Shown: one piece after another, positions 12,161 to 24,587 of the stretch
Numbering within the stretch: the stretch's first letter is position 1
Layout: the number at the start of each line of letters is the position of its first letter
Assembly: GCA_905178155.1 (NCBI GenBank)
Contig: CAJINV010000004.1
Location: forward strand, 4,458,518-4,522,517
Length of the DNA stretch: 64,000 nucleotides
DNA from: Amoebophrya sp. A120
Taxonomy: Eukaryota; Sar; Dinophyceae; Syndiniales; Amoebophryaceae
Direction of reading: 5' to 3'
Position numbers and translations under genes: made by a program
Notes under the pieces: generated by a model
Database searches by the model: none
Told to the model about the DNA's origin: nothing
The model's input: the letters and a program-made list of their open reading frames with translations, nothing else

Positions 12161-14925
12161 ATGACTTGGGTACTGGACAGACTTCGTGACGCCGCGGGAA
12201 CGGTGTGCTCCTGTGGCCAAGTAGTAGCTGCAGATGAAAATTCCGAACCCCTCGTTGTACCATCGAGTTCGAGATTGCCGCTCCTGGCGGAGGAGGACCA
12301 GGCGACCGCAGCGATCGCAGATTCTTTCAACGATTTTGATACACATACACGAGATCATACCATCGACGAAGCACGAAAAACCGTGGACCCGCACGGTGTA
12401 CTAGGTCCGCCTGCCCGTCAAAACACACTTCCAGGAATGGCTGTGCAGCTTCCTACTAAACCCTTCTCATCTTCCGGAGGTGCAGCTGCGAGTGTACTTT
12501 CCCCTCGAGAAGTTGCAGGTCTTCTGGCGCATGAAGATTTGACAGCATCCAAGACCTCTGAAGCTGTTCATCGCGACCAAGATTTACAAAGCACCACGGA
12601 CGAGGAAAACTTCACTTCGCGGATCGGTAAATACAAGTGGTCCCCGGGCTACGCGGAGAGGCTGCAGCAATGGCAGCTGGCACACCCGGAAGATGTAGTT
12701 AGCAGCTCCTCTACAACAACTTCCGCCACTACTGCAGCCTCCAATTTGTTTCCTACAGCACCAGCAGAGAGCGACACCGACAATCTCCCGCCGCAGAATC
12801 GATCCAGGCAGCTGCGGAAACCCGGAGCGGGCAAGAAATTTCCCCAGCAAAGCCGGTTCCCGAAGCCCGAGGGCGAAGCATTCAATGTGGACGACCTGGT
12901 TACCATCGACGGGAAATCCCCACCCCGACCCGACCCCCGGGACAAGCTGCGGGCGCTGCAGAAGAAACCGCTGCCCATGCCGGTGTACCACAAGAAACAC
13001 GCAAATGCCAATGTGAAAATCAGCATGGCCGAAGTGGAAAAGCACAAAACGCGGAAGGATTTGTGGATGGTGCTGGGGATATCAAGTGCAAAAATGTCTG
13101 GGTCTGGAAGATTGCGAGATTTGTCATGCTAGTCTAAACTCTCGGATAAGAGTTCATCGATGAAGGATTCCGTTTGGATTTTTTTGGATTTTTGTCGCAC
13201 AAAGAGGAGCAGCAACATGTAGCCCCGAGCGCTTTAGAGGCGCTTGCCCACCGGGAGTAGTATTGCTGCAGCTGTAGCAAAGGCGTGGCAGCTGATCTAG
13301 CGACACAACCTGCGCTACTGGGGCCCCGACCTCCGGGGCCTGCGGGGCATCAGGCTCAGGCGCAGTGGGCTCAGCCGAAGTCTACAATGCGCCAAGGCCG
13401 CGCGCAGCAGCTTTAATTCTAAGCCGCTACCCCAACCCCGGCGTCCTCATTCGGGTTGGGGTGTGCGTGCGCTTTGTTAAGTCGTAACCAACAAAAATGG
13501 CCAAAGACCTATCACGGCGCCCCGAACCACCGACGAAAAAGCCCCGGAACAGGCGCAGGTCATCCTTGCCACTATTATTCTATCTGATTGAAGATCGTAC
13601 GACCCCGATGAGACAAGCTCACCGGCTTGTTTGCAGAGCATTATGTTGCGCGCCCCGATGGTTGACCCCCTATCTTCGGGCGCCGTGGATTTTCAAAAGA
13701 GCAGACGATCGGAGGGGGCTGACCCACCACCCTTCCTCCTTCCGGATTTCCGTGGATTTTTTTTGGCTGCCTCAAAAAATAAAAGGATAACTTCTTTCCC
13801 GCGTGCTATGGTCGAGTCAGAGAAAACATCCTTTTATTTTTTCCCAAAATCCAAATATTTGCGGAAAAATCCTGGAAAATCCGCATGAAATCCCTGTGCA
13901 GGTGGAGCCGCACAGGGGTGGGGTCGGGGGGGGGGTAGTTGAATGCCCCTCCACAGGTGCTCGACCCCCCATCAAGGTATTGAAAGGCCCGCCGGCCATC
14001 ACAGGGCCGCGGGCGGGGCCGCGTCGTGGAATAGGTTGCGTTCCTTGATCTTTGTGGGTTGGGTTTCGTTCCCGTTGGCCGCAGCTTTGCAGCTGAGGAC
14101 AGCGGGGCCTATTGCTTCCGCGCCGCCCTCGCGTGTTTGCTTCGGGCCCCCGGCGAGTTTGGTGCCGCGCCGAAACGATCGGGACCGGCCAAGCAGGAGG
14201 CGAGTGTTTGCGCACCATAACCAGGCCAAACGCCCCCCGAACGCTTCGCGCCCCTCTTCGGCCTTCATGAAGCGGCGCGATTGCCATCGGGAGGGTCTTT
14301 AAATGCCACCCCAAGCCGAACAATTCTAGAAATAGCGCAAGCCATGCAAGGCCCACAGAGCCCAAACGCTCGCCCCAGACACACGCTCTGCCATCGTATT
14401 TACGCGCGCGAAAAATCCACGAAAATCCAAACGCGTTATTTCATCGAGCGAATTCCAGTCCAAATAACTCTGTGTTGCATGGCCGCGAAGAGCTCCGCCT
14501 CCCTGTTATGCAAAAACGCAGTTTGTCATGCGGAATACGCAACTCAGAACCATGAAAAAAACTTGTCATGCTTGGCAGCGCATCATTGTGAGTTCACTAT
14601 TCTCTTTCTTGCATCACAAGTTTCCAGACCCAGACATATTTGCAATGCATAGGGGAATTGCGTGTACGACTGCACGGCCTACATGAACAAGCATCCCGGC
14701 GGGAAAGGCACCGTCCTGCAGGCCGCCGGACAGGACGGGACGGAGTTGTTTATGAAGGCCCACCCCTGGGTCAGCTACCACATCATCCTCGACAACGTGT
14801 TTCTAGGGCGGTTGGACGGAACTAGTGGTCCTGCTGGAGGCAGCAAGTCTTTAGCCGTTCCGGCCGGCAGCAGCGGCGGCGCTACTGCAGCCTCGGTTCC
14901 TCCTGCTACCGGTCCGAGAAAATGA
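12161..14925 (+). CDS. Protein with C-terminal cytochrome b5 heme-binding domain
   Basis: Exons 12161-13079 and 14657-14925 give 395 aa. The first ~280 residues are low-complexity. From about residue 290 comes a cytochrome b5-like fold: EVEKHKTRKDLWMVLG, then NCVYDCTAYMNKHPGG, then AGQDGTELFMKAHPW. The two axial heme ligands expected for the family are the His of HPGG and the His of KAHPW; both are present. The following WVSYHIILDNVFLGRL resembles the b5 domain of NADH-cytochrome b5 oxidoreductase type 4, but no reductase domain follows. It probably accepts or passes single electrons; the partner is unknown. The only intron is the 1,572-bp introner, which cuts the domain just before the heme-binding HPGG. 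A short Gly/Ser/Ala-rich tail ends the protein. Confidence 0.92.
13080..14651. mobile_element. Oversized family B introner (1,572 bp) with an inner TIR element
   Basis: Duplication gggga (13075-13079 and 14652-14656). Ends are TATCAAGTGCAAAAATG and CATATTTGCAATGCATA with the family B GTCTGGGTCTGG. Excision joins MVLG-N-CVYD exactly inside the cytochrome b5 domain. The interior (about 13155-14446) is GC-rich and bounded by its own inverted repeat (next entry). The right ~150 bp resemble the right part of the element at 26675. Confidence 0.92.
13155..14446. mobile_element. Inner GC-rich element bounded by inverted repeats
   Basis: The left end reads TCGATGAAGGATTCCGTTTG followed by GATTTTTTTGGATTTTT. 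The inverse of the right end (about 14408-14446) reads TCGATGAAATAACGCGTTTG followed by GATTTTCGTGGATTTTT. Related GGATTT motifs recur convergently near 13740 and 13845-13895, suggesting further nesting. No convincing protein is encoded. Exact borders and duplication are not resolved. Confidence 0.6.
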
Positions 14926-15790
14926 GGAGCGTCGTCGTGTGCACGGCCGCTGCCAAACGAAAACTTGAAGATCGTTTTTTCGGTTTCAGTTTTAGCAAAC
15001 ACAAAACTGCCTTTTTTGATCATTTTTCCCCATTCCCATTTATCCCCATCCTCGATGACGTATGCACAATTTCAGGAGTCTGTCCTCGATAGACGCAGAA
15101 CAGGACGAATAAATATTCAGCTTAAAAATGAGAGGTAGCATAGCTCCTTTTCCAAAATCAGATCGACCTCCAGCGCACAATCATAACGTGAGCCCCCCAG
15201 GCTGTCTGCTAGTCGCATTTACTTCGAAGACAAAAGGAATCAATCTCAATGTACGCGTCCGATGGACGACACGACAGAGACGAAAATAATAATAAATCAG
15301 TACCTGCAAGTGCGGTGATCGTTTAGTGGCACTCGACGGGCTATTCGAGTCGTGATTTTTTCTCGGAGGACTAAGAACGTTCGATTTTGTTCGGAAAAAC
15401 CGAACTTATTCAATTTTGTCGTGACAGTTCCTGATCGTCATCGCCTGCTCTGCGGAGGTGGAGCACTCGTCTGCACTGGCTTCGTCAAGTATAATTTGGT
15501 GGCCGTTTCTCTTTATTAACCCTATCGCTATCCCTAATGAGTGCAGTCGAAGTTTGAGTGACAAAGCTTTTCTCGTCGTCTAGTCATTCATGACTTCCTC
15601 AGCATGATCACTCATGACTTCCCCTCCATGACATATTGAAGCCGGTGTAGTTGATGACGCGTTCTTTGTCTCATGTATCGTTGAGTTTGTGTAAGTGTAG
15701 TGAGCGAAGTGCAGATCTGTCCTCCATCTTGTTCCTGCGTTTTTGTTGAAATAAGACACTTGCCTTTTCTACCAAGAAGGAAAACAAATC
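14926..15790. other. Intergenic region
   Basis: No gene seen. Around 15590-15640 the motif TCATGACTTCC is repeated. A T- and TC-rich tract precedes the start codon at 15791. Confidence 0.5.
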
Positions 15791-16486
15791 ATGGGTCTTC
15801 TCTCCTCCTCCTCCTCCGCCGTTCCAGCCGCGGAGCAGGCACTCGCGGAGCTGGCCAAGGAGAAGCACTGGCCGAACGAGAGTCTTTCCGAAGGGTTCCC
15901 CCCGAAAGCCGTTGCGAATTCGCCCGCCGCCAACGCGGGGTTACCCCCCATTCCCGAGTTTGCGATCCCGAGCCAGCACCCGGGAAGTTTTCCGCCGCCC
16001 GGTGGGCCGAGCGCGGCCGGGGGGTTCGACATTCCAAACATGTACCCGACGCGAACCATACGGGGCTTCGCCGCCAACTCGGCACTGCTGCAAACCATGT
16101 CGGCATTGAACGTGTTGAAGGACGCGTCCTCCCAGGCCGTGTCGATCCTGAAGGGAAATACCGCGATGCGCACCCGCGCAGAGGAAGCGTACCAGGAGGC
16201 CCTACAGATGGATCCGGACGCCGTAACGAAGCTGACGCTGAAGCAACTGCAGGAGCAGAGCCGGAATGTGTCTTCGCGCAGTGAGCGCTTCCTGCACGCG
16301 ATGGCCAGTACGGTGCGGCAGGCAGAGCTTGCAGTCGAAGGTATGAAGGAACAGATGCGGGGCTTTCTGGACGTCGAGCCGCCCGACTATCGTGCGCTGA
16401 TAACAGGAGGTACACCAGAGGGAGGAGCGATGCAAGGAGGTCCAGCACCAGGGAACAGCCTTTACGGGTCGATGCTCCAGCGATAG
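15791..16486 (+). CDS. Intronless 231-aa protein, unknown
   Basis: ATG at 15791 in the context AATCATGGG begins MGLLSSSSS. MG followed by Ser-rich sequence is compatible with N-myristoylation; that is inference. Residues 45-85 are Pro/Gly-rich. Residues 90-200 form a predicted amphipathic helical region (SALLQTMSALNVLKDASSQA; RSERFLHAMASTVRQAELA). The tail is Gly-rich and ends GSMLQR. There is no transmembrane segment and no introner or GT-AG intron. GC content is higher than in the flanks, as expected for coding sequence here. No family is recognised. Confidence 0.8.
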   Translation: MGLLSSSSSAVPAAEQALAELAKEKHWPNESLSEGFPPKAVANSPAANAGLPPIPEFAIPSQHPGSFPPPGGPSAAGGFDIPNMYPTRTIRGFAANSALLQTMSALNVLKDASSQAVSILKGNTAMRTRAEEAYQEALQMDPDAVTKLTLKQLQEQSRNVSSRSERFLHAMASTVRQAELAVEGMKEQMRGFLDVEPPDYRALITGGTPEGGAMQGGPAPGNSLYGSMLQR

Positions 16487-17857
16487 CTGAGGGCGTAGAG
16501 TGACGCTGTTGAATTTTCGTTGCAGCTTTGTAAAAACGATCGTCCGGATCATGTTGATGATGTTGGTCCTACTGTTGATGTATTGTGATCATTAATTGAA
16601 GTCATGTGGTAAAAAATATTAATTTTTAGCACCACGAGGGAATGTAGTAGACAGGCTGCTCTTGGCTTGCTGGACGTCATAAATATTTTTGTTCTGAAGC
16701 AGACCCGCTCAGTTGTGGGAAGAAGTACTTCTAAAACCGCACTGTTGCAGCTTGTGTGTGAAGGTGATCCTGATCTGCAGTCGTGATAGATGATAATATG
16801 CCAAAGCCATACAAATACAACTTCTGCATCACGATCTCGAACGCGATCCTCGCTCGATTGTTGTCACGAAGGACATCCAGTAGCCTAGCATTGGAGCTGA
16901 TCGTAGAGATCTCCTGAACGGCGAAAGGTCAGGAATTACAAAGACTGCGCAGAAGCGACATGCACATGCTCAACCAAGTCCAAGATAGATCTCAATCTTA
17001 CGTATAATGCAGGTATGCAGATTTAGAATAACATCACGAAGGAGAGAAGAAGGGCAACGCTAACGCACCACGGCAAGCGTTCGTGAACCTGTAAGATCTT
17101 GCCCTGATCTGGTAACCAAAGACCCCTTTTTCACCACTTATGTTTAATCCAAAATTTTTCAGATTCAGTCGTGTCGAACTGTCTTGAAGTTCGTTTAAGA
17201 AAGTACCCGATGCAATAAAACTCACACTTTATTAAGAGGATTCTTGTCCGTGCTTTTTAGAGATTTCCTCTTAGACCACGACAATTGAAGCAGCCACTAA
17301 CACTGGCCACTCTTCCTGTAAGAATAAAATTTAGGGGATTATCTACACCCACCAGAAGGTGCTGTGACGCGAACTTCGAAGAGTTTTTAGAAGTTCGTTT
17401 TGATAGCGAAAAATTGATAGCTATGGAAGAAAATAAAGAATTTCACTACACTGTTGTAAAATCTAAGCAATTATCTCAACATAATTCTCACTTGTTGTAA
17501 AATTTTAAGCAATTATTCTCACTTTGTTGTAAGATTATAGCACCAAAACTATATCACAAAATCAAGATTGACACACAAGCATGGACTACATGTACAATTA
17601 TTGTGACTGACCTGTCGTATTTAGTTCGATAGCAGAAAAAAGAGAAGCAGCCTACCGACTTTTTGCAAAAACATCAATTTTGATTTTCCAATGCAAAACA
17701 AATAACTCGACGCTATTGCCAGAGTCAGAAACCAGCAATTTCCCTGTCAACGCGGTTAACGCACACAAAAATATCAACAACGCTGAACAAATATTACGGA
17801 ATACCGAAGCCACCTACTACTGCTTGCGATTCTACTCCAGAAGTAAAACGACACAAA
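16487..17857. other. Intergenic region
   Basis: AT-rich with no convincing gene on either strand. A short repeat, AAGCAATTATCTCA-like, occurs near 17465 and 17508. No introner ends were seen. Confidence 0.5.
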
Positions 17858-18779
17858 ATGACGCAGATGGAATATCGCGCACGAGCGCACAACTCACTGT
17901 CGCGGCGATTGGTGGCCACTGTTGCCACCGTGCTGATCGCAAGCTTTTCGGAAGTAGCCTCGGGGCGCAGGAGAGCTGCATTCAAACCTGAAGACGTTGA
18001 ACTCCAGCGTCCGGTGGAAGAAGGCACCAGAGCTACTAGAGACCGATCGCGGTCTCCGCCTTCGACTTCGCGAGTGGCGGCCGCTGACGAGAGCAATGGT
18101 GAGAGCGCTGCTGCGTCTTCGTCCTCCTCTACCTCATCACCCCTGTACCGGCCGCGCGCCTCTCTTGCTTCGCCCGGATCTAATTCCCGCGGCGGTGCGA
18201 GGCAGGATCATGGTGGGTTGGATCTCTCGGTGCTAGACCAGCAATATGGCAGCTCCGGACGTGGTGCTGGTCGGCAGCTTTACGCCGCACATTCATCCAG
18301 GCCATCGAAGCACCCACCGGTGCCGCGTGGTGCGCCGCGCGCGCTGGCCCCAAGTGCGGATCCTGCTTCCGTCGCCACTACAACCGACCTTCTTCTGAAA
18401 AAGGATTTTGAAAGCGAGCCGGATGGAGACCGCCTCTTCGCCAACAAGGACGTGGTCAAGCACTTCTTCGAGTCTCTTTGGAACAACTTCGAACTGAGCT
18501 GCAAAAAATCCGGACGGTACTCCAACAATGGGTGTCTGAAGCTGGGGCACCACCTCTTAGGATTTCAGTACGTCCAGCACAGCAACCCTGCTGCTCTAAA
18601 AGTCGACGACCCCGTGTCGACTGGGAAAGCCAAAAAATCCGGTTCCTGGGTGGCGGACCCAAAAGTGCAGCACGAGCTGGTGGTGGAGGTGCTACACCGA
18701 TTTTTGAAGAGGGTCGAGGAGCTTGGGGCAATTTCGCCGACGGAGGAGGAAGGGGCGAGCGGTGGTGCTAGTAGCTCTG

Positions 18780-18812
<33 letters not shown>

Positions 18813-21800
18813 TAGCATCATCGTCAGGACAACAGCATCAAGTATTGCCAGGAGGAGAACGACAACTGCAACTATCAGTGGAGCAAGGCGGTGGTGCAGG
18901 TCCATCATCCCCAGAAGCTGTAGACCTTGAAAGCGGGCGGGGGCAACATGTAATTGCTGCGTCCCCGGCAACATCATCAACGTCACGCGTGGCGACGGGT
19001 CGTCCAGCCCGCGAGGCCGAGCGAATCCGGGAGATTTTAAAACTCCTTGGAAGTGCAGCCGACCGATCGGGTGGCTGCGTAGTTAGCTCGACGGCGTTGT
19101 GCGAATGGGTCACAGACGATCTGGAGCAGCTGCACCTGCAGGTCCACAGAGAAAAGGAGGAATTGAGGAGATTGAAGGAATGCCCGGTAATGGGACAAAG
19201 CATGCACGACGCGCAAGTGCTTGATGATCTTCCGTACAGCACAACAGGGCGGCCACTGCGTTATGTGACTAACGAGGGACAGGATGAAGAGCTAGTAGTC
19301 TCATGGGAGGGGAACGGTTTGTACACGGGAGCCGAATACCCCGTTACGAGGACATCCACATCTTTTCCCGATGGAACGGGCGCCGCGGACCTGAGTGCCT
19401 CCGACAGGGCAGAACTCGAGCAGAAGCAACGGTTGCTGCGGCAGGCCCTGCAGCTTGCGGTCAACGATTTTTTCCAGGAGCGCGTTCACAATTTTGTTTG
19501 GGCCGACGCGGGGCGCGACGCCGTCAACGTTGCGAAAAGCCTAGCGGGGTGGGTCTGCCGGGAATTCGTCACCTTTGGGCTGATCAACATTGTCGTGCAG
19601 TACGGGCCCGGCATGACCAGCGCGGACATTCTGGCTCCGGGTGCCGCAGGAGCCACCGCTGCGGGCGTCGTCTCGGCAGTCGCCACGGCCCGGCGGGCCA
19701 AGGCGTCCCTGTCGATCGTCGCGGCGCTCACCTACTCGACCAAAGCGTTCTGGCGACCGTTTGCCGACTCGTGGAGGCTGCCTGGCCGTTTGATGGAGAC
19801 CGTGTCACGGTGGACCTTTTACTTCACGCTTGGGCAGTGGTTCCCCGGCTGCCAGACCGGGGCCGGCACGGCGTTGCGCTGGACCGCTTCGGCGTTGAGC
19901 TTTGGGAACGCAGCGGCCCGGCCGATGAAACCGCTTCTCCAGCGCTACACTGCCACAGCGCCGTTGAAAAAGGTATTGACCTTGCTGAAGTTCTTCACAT
20001 GGAGGTTGTTTTCCGAGAAAAGACATTGGCTATAAGTTGTCGCAGAAAATGAAAATGACTGTCAAATGAAAAGCTAACACGAAGCGCAAAATAATAATTG
20101 TGCCCATCATGAATGCAAATGGAAATTTTTTTTTTATTTTTACGTAGAAGTAGGTTGGCGTTATACAACTATCACTTCATCGCATTATCCACAGACCCTC
20201 GACGAAGACGCTGCCCAGATTTACAAGGTGCTGAATGATGTGGCTCCGCGGGAACCCTTTCAAAGGCGAGTGCTGGATAACTTGCTCCAATGGATGACGG
20301 AGCGAGAGGCGCGGCAGCAACTAAGGGAGGCGCAGGAAGACGGGCAAGTAGGATCTAGTACAGCTACACGAGCTCGAGCGCTGGCTGCGAGGGCCGCGAG
20401 CGGTGACGACGATGACGGGGCCTTTTTCGCGTTCCAAAAAGTCCAGGAATCCAAGGAGGCATTTCTCGATTTGTATTCCACGTCGCTGACGATTATGCCG
20501 CTGGCGCAACTGTTCCTTCACTGGTACAGTGGCAGTTGGGAATCGTCTTTCGCAGTTCTGCACGAGGACCCGGAGTTTCACAATACCCTGTTGCGCGCCG
20601 GGATTTTGTTTGCCCTCACTTCGAGCGCCGCCAAGAGCGGCTTAGCGAATCTGGTGGCGGCGCTGAAGCCGGTTCTTTACCAGGCGTTTGTATCTGGCAA
20701 AACTACGGGTTCTTCGGGAGGACGTCTTCCCGCGGAGAAGGGAAGCAACAAGGTCGTGCAGGGTGATGAAAAAAAAGAAGGATCGATGACAGACAAACAG
20801 AAACAATTTCGGACCCTGGTTGTCGTGAGCGCCGCGGCGGCCGCAGCGGTAGCCCTGTACTACACCGGCTCCACACTGACCGCGCAATGCGAAGGCAGTT
20901 GGAACTACGACGCGGGACTCGTGCCTTTCGCGAAAACGCAGACGCACGTCGTGGACCAGTCGTTTTGCGCCGACGGTGCGCAAATTACGCTTGGTAGTAC
21001 CCCCGCACAGCGGTTAGAATGGGAATTGGGGTTCTGTCAGAGGTCCTCGGCGTTTCGGAGACAAACCAACGAATTTCTAAAAAAGTGCAGGGAGGTCCAA
21101 GAAGGTTTACAGCAGCAAGCTCAACAAGCAAAAGGACCACAAGCTCAGGCTTTAGGTGGACAACTACAACTTCTCCGTGGCGCCACGTCAGCACCCGGGT
21201 CAGCAGCTTCGTCGGCCGCACAACTGGCGGCAGCGGGCGGGGCCGCGGTGAGTTTGACGCAAACAGGTCGTGTCGCTGCTCAAGCAGAGGGTCTTCATCC
21301 GGGAGGACGTCAAAGCGGACCCTCCTCCTCTTCTTCTTGGGGCGAAACCTTGCGGCATCTGGTGAGTCGCGAGCAAAAAGCGGAAATTGGCCGGAGCACA
21401 GAGGGAGTGAAAGATTCGTTGCTTGAACCGTTGAAGAAGGGAGGGATGAGCGCTGTTCTGCAGGATGATCTGAACTCGTGGCCAGCTCCGCAATTTGGCC
21501 AGGAGCCGGCAGTATCTTTTTCAGGTGCGACGCTCCATGCACCTAATCAAGAATACGTGGGTCGCGGCCGCGAGCGGCTTTGTAGGTACACGGATGGGGG
21601 GAGTAAAAGTAGCAGCTCCTCGTTCTGGCATGCTTCAATATTTTCCGAAACGTCCGCGGCAAAGAGAAGACGGCTGCAGGGCATGGAGAGCATCTTGGAA
21701 GCCCCGAGGACACAAGACGTGCGGATCGACAGCACCAGCACTGATCCAAAACACCTGCTCCCTGGTCGTCCGCAGGCTTTCGTAGAGACCCTCTTCGAGC

Positions 21801-22252
21801 GCAACCTTGAGATCAGTACCGGCGAAGCGAAAGACCTGCAGAGCCTGGTCGAGGGTATGGCGAAAGCGGTGCGGCTGAGCCAGCTGCGCATGGCGGTCGC
21901 GGTGGATGCGCTGTTTGAACGCGACGAGATTAACCAGCGCTGCGAGAGCATCAAATTTCACTCCGCGTTGGCGGAACAACAGTACAAAATGTGGCTCGCG
22001 GACGTCCAGAACGTGCAACGGGTGGTGCTACAGATGGCAAAAGGCGTTTTGCGGCCCAGCGAATGGCTGAGCGGTCCCGGCCACGCAGTCAGCTTTCTCT
22101 CCGCGGGCTTTTCCCGGGAGGCCATCGCGCCGTTGGACCAGTACATCGTGGATGGAACCACGTTTCAGAAATTTCTGGGATATTTCCGGTTTCTGACTGG
22201 AATGAAAGCGGAGGAGATTTCGCCTATTCTTCCAAGTGTATCCGCCGTTTAA
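17858..22252 (+). CDS. Large membrane protein with N-terminal signal sequence, unknown (1,390 aa)
   Basis: Exon 1 (17858-19972) and exon 2 (20195-22252) join in phase across a GT-AG intron (19973-20194, starting GTATTG). The N-terminus has a basic start and a hydrophobic core (RRLVATVATVLIASF, then SEVASG), a likely signal peptide or anchor. Ser-rich linkers follow, including a poly-Ser run coded by a TCA microsatellite (18782-18812). Hydrophobic segments lie near residues 575-600, 610-625, 805-825, 840-870 and 915-935. A Gln/Ala-rich linker precedes a helical C-terminal part. Cys residues flank the segment after the 930 helix (AQCEGSW, DQSFCADG). No family is recognised. Residence in an endomembrane or secretory compartment is inferred from the hydrophobic pattern. 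No introners were found. Confidence 0.85.
18782..18812 (+). repeat. TCA trinucleotide microsatellite
   Basis: About ten TCA units code a run of serines inside the gene at 17858. Confidence 0.95.
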
Positions 22253-23167
22253 AGGATTGATGTTCCGATTCCTTTAAATGGTAACTGGAAATGGAGGTAG
22301 TGCTGCGGGTACGGATTTTGTATGATGATCTCATTTATCAATCGTTTAGATTTTTTCATATATTCATGATCTCTCAATAAACTCTAAGATATGACCACCT
22401 GGAAAAGGCGTGAATTACATATGTTTTTGTATGATATTGAATGATTGTAACTTGTACGAAATTGGAGCTTTTGAACAATACCAGAGTGTATTCCTGTAGG
22501 TGCAAAAAGAAATTTGGAAGAAGGGAGCACTTGAAGAAGATTTCCGTACGTAAAATGGGGACGAGAGCGAGTGATTTCTCGGCCTTCGAAAGTTCTACCG
22601 GTAGACGAGGAGGCAGTTGTGCGGTTGTTCGATTTCTTGTTCTTCGAGTTATTCGTTCCTCTTCTGGCGTGTTTCGTGCGTCACAGAGTGGCAGATGATC
22701 ATGACGAAATTTCTACTATCCCCTCAAGAACACATGATGTTGTATCTATGCCAAGGTCGTATTTCTACGCACAGGCTGCAGCACAGCTGCGTCTTCGGAC
22801 AAGATCGCCTCATCGCAAATCGTGGACAACTTGAAACCTACTAGGCATCTCGGTGCTTCTCCTTCTCCTTGCTGAGCCTGCTACAACCTTTCCAAAGTAT
22901 TGTCAGAGGATCATGTTGAAGTTGAACCACCAGACTCGGCCAAATAACAGAAGAGCAAGGAGAAGTAGGGTAGTACTTACTCAATGTTGGCAAAATATGC
23001 TTGAGGCTCTTTTGCCAAGTCAGGTCGTGCCCGGCGTCAGGTCGCCCTCGCAAAAGTATTTGGTAACGTCGCTTTATTCTAAAAACCAATTTCTTTCCAA
23101 CCCTCATTTTCTCGAGCTCAGAGGACATAGATCACTCACTAGCAACATTTCGAAAAAGAGAAACAAA
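22253..23167. other. Intergenic region
   Basis: AT-rich after the stop at 22252. The frame of the next gene is open back to about 22853 without an obvious better start, so a longer N-terminus from ATG at 22913 is possible. Confidence 0.5.
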
Positions 23168-24587
23168 ATGACGGCAAGAAGTTCATCCGCGACGAGCAGT
23201 GGGAATGGCAATACAACAGTGCACGTCGACCAGCAGAGGATACGAAACGACCCGAAGACGTCGAGCAGCGAAGGGACTACAGATGAATCTTTCCACCTGT
23301 TCGCAGCCTGGTGCGACAGCATACTGTGGAATGCACAGCTCCATCGTGGCTGGCGTTTGGAGCGGTACCTGATTCACGACTATGACACCAAGAATCTCGG
23401 TACCAGGCAGATGGAGAAACAAATAATAACAGGCAAAAGGAATGAAAATGAAAAAAGCCACGAGGATCTGTCTCTGTCACCAGACGACGACCTGCGCGCT
23501 GCCTGGGAACACGACATGCAGGCACTTGCAGCCACAAGTCGGCTGGTATATCGATGCAATGGGTCCGCGAGGTGGACGAGAAAAGCTACTGACGAGGCTG
23601 AAGATGAAGTAGAAGAAGATTCTGCTCACATAAGAGTAAGTCGAAGCGACGAGAGGACGGATCAAACACAACCCGACACGTCCTCATCATCTTCCGTGTG
23701 GCTTGATTACACAGAGGAAGGCAGTTTCCATTGTGAGAAGCAGGAGAATATCAAAGGGGACCACTTCCACCAGGTGGGGCGTGGTGCCACTAATGCAACG
23801 GGCACAACTAGGTCATCTTTGCCGTTCCAACAGACGTACAGGTGGCATGTAGGGAAAAGACGGTCTTCATCAACAGGCCAAGGTCGTCAAACTGGCTCTG
23901 TTCCAGGTGGAGGCGCCGCGAGCTCAATTGACGGAAGTCCGACCGGCGAACCTGACGCAATGGATGATCAACTACCCGCCGAAGCTCCTCTTGTAGACTT
24001 TGCCTCCATTTACGAGCACAACAAGAGTGCGAACGGGGGCAGCGGAGGTGGGTTGAGCGTCGCCGAAACGCTGCGCCAAACGCCGCTAGCGCAGTTCGAG
24101 TCGGGTTCATCAAGTGGAAGTAGAAACGTCCAACGTGGTGAGGATAATCCAAATGAAATGAATCAAAGTTCTGTAAAGAACCCAAACGAAGATGCAAGGA
24201 TATCACCTCTCTGGCTATCAGCGGTGCAGAACACTACAGGGGGTTTCCTGTGCGGAAAGGATCGTTACGAAGCGTGGCTCCGACTGCCAAGAAGAATATC
24301 ATACCAAAAAGTGTTAACGTTAACGGAATTTGGCATGCAGGAATGCACGAGAAAAGACGCCCAAATTTGTATTGCATAGCATGGATGATAGCGAAAATTT
24401 GTCATGCATGACTGCAATGCCCCAAAACCGTTAACGTTAGCACATTTTTGGTTGATAAAGAACTATGGGTAGTGTTGATAAAGAACTGCCGAAGCCGACA
24501 ATAAAGTCCTTCCGACTGCGGTACAGAATACGCGGGCCAAACAAGAACTACATAAGCGATACCGTGTATGTTTGCGATGACAGTTGA
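23168..24587 (+). CDS. Hydrophilic 417-aa protein, unknown
   Basis: Start chosen at ATG 23168 (context AACAAAATG). Exons are 23168-24296 and 24463-24587. The protein begins MTARSSSATSSGN and has a conserved-looking aromatic segment (LFAAWCDSILWNAQLHRGWR) near residue 45. Acidic and Ser-rich linkers follow, then a motif-like stretch YRWHVGKRRSSS near residue 230. It ends RLRYRIRGPNKNYISDTVYV before CDDS. That C-terminus is read only after removing the introner at 24297; without it translation ends within the element. No membrane segment and no recognised domain. The gene is real to judge by length and frame restoration; function is unknown. Confidence 0.8.
24297..24457. mobile_element. Introner, family G, 161 bp
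   Basis: Duplication aagaa (24292-24296 and 24458-24462). Ends are TATCATACCAAAAAGTGTT and its inverse ending TTTTTGGTTGATA, with GTTAACGTTAACGG inside. Excision rebuilds Thr (LPRR-T-MGSV). Confidence 0.93.

Noticed and set aside
13497-14302. Several open frames inside the large introner
   Set aside because: They overlap on both strands in GC-rich DNA, show no transposase-like motifs, and differ from the window's protein style.
24458-24504. Alternative C-terminus (DKELWVVLIKNC) for the gene at 23168
   Set aside because: Needs an excision that does not respect the aagaa duplication; exact excision gives a longer open frame to 24587.
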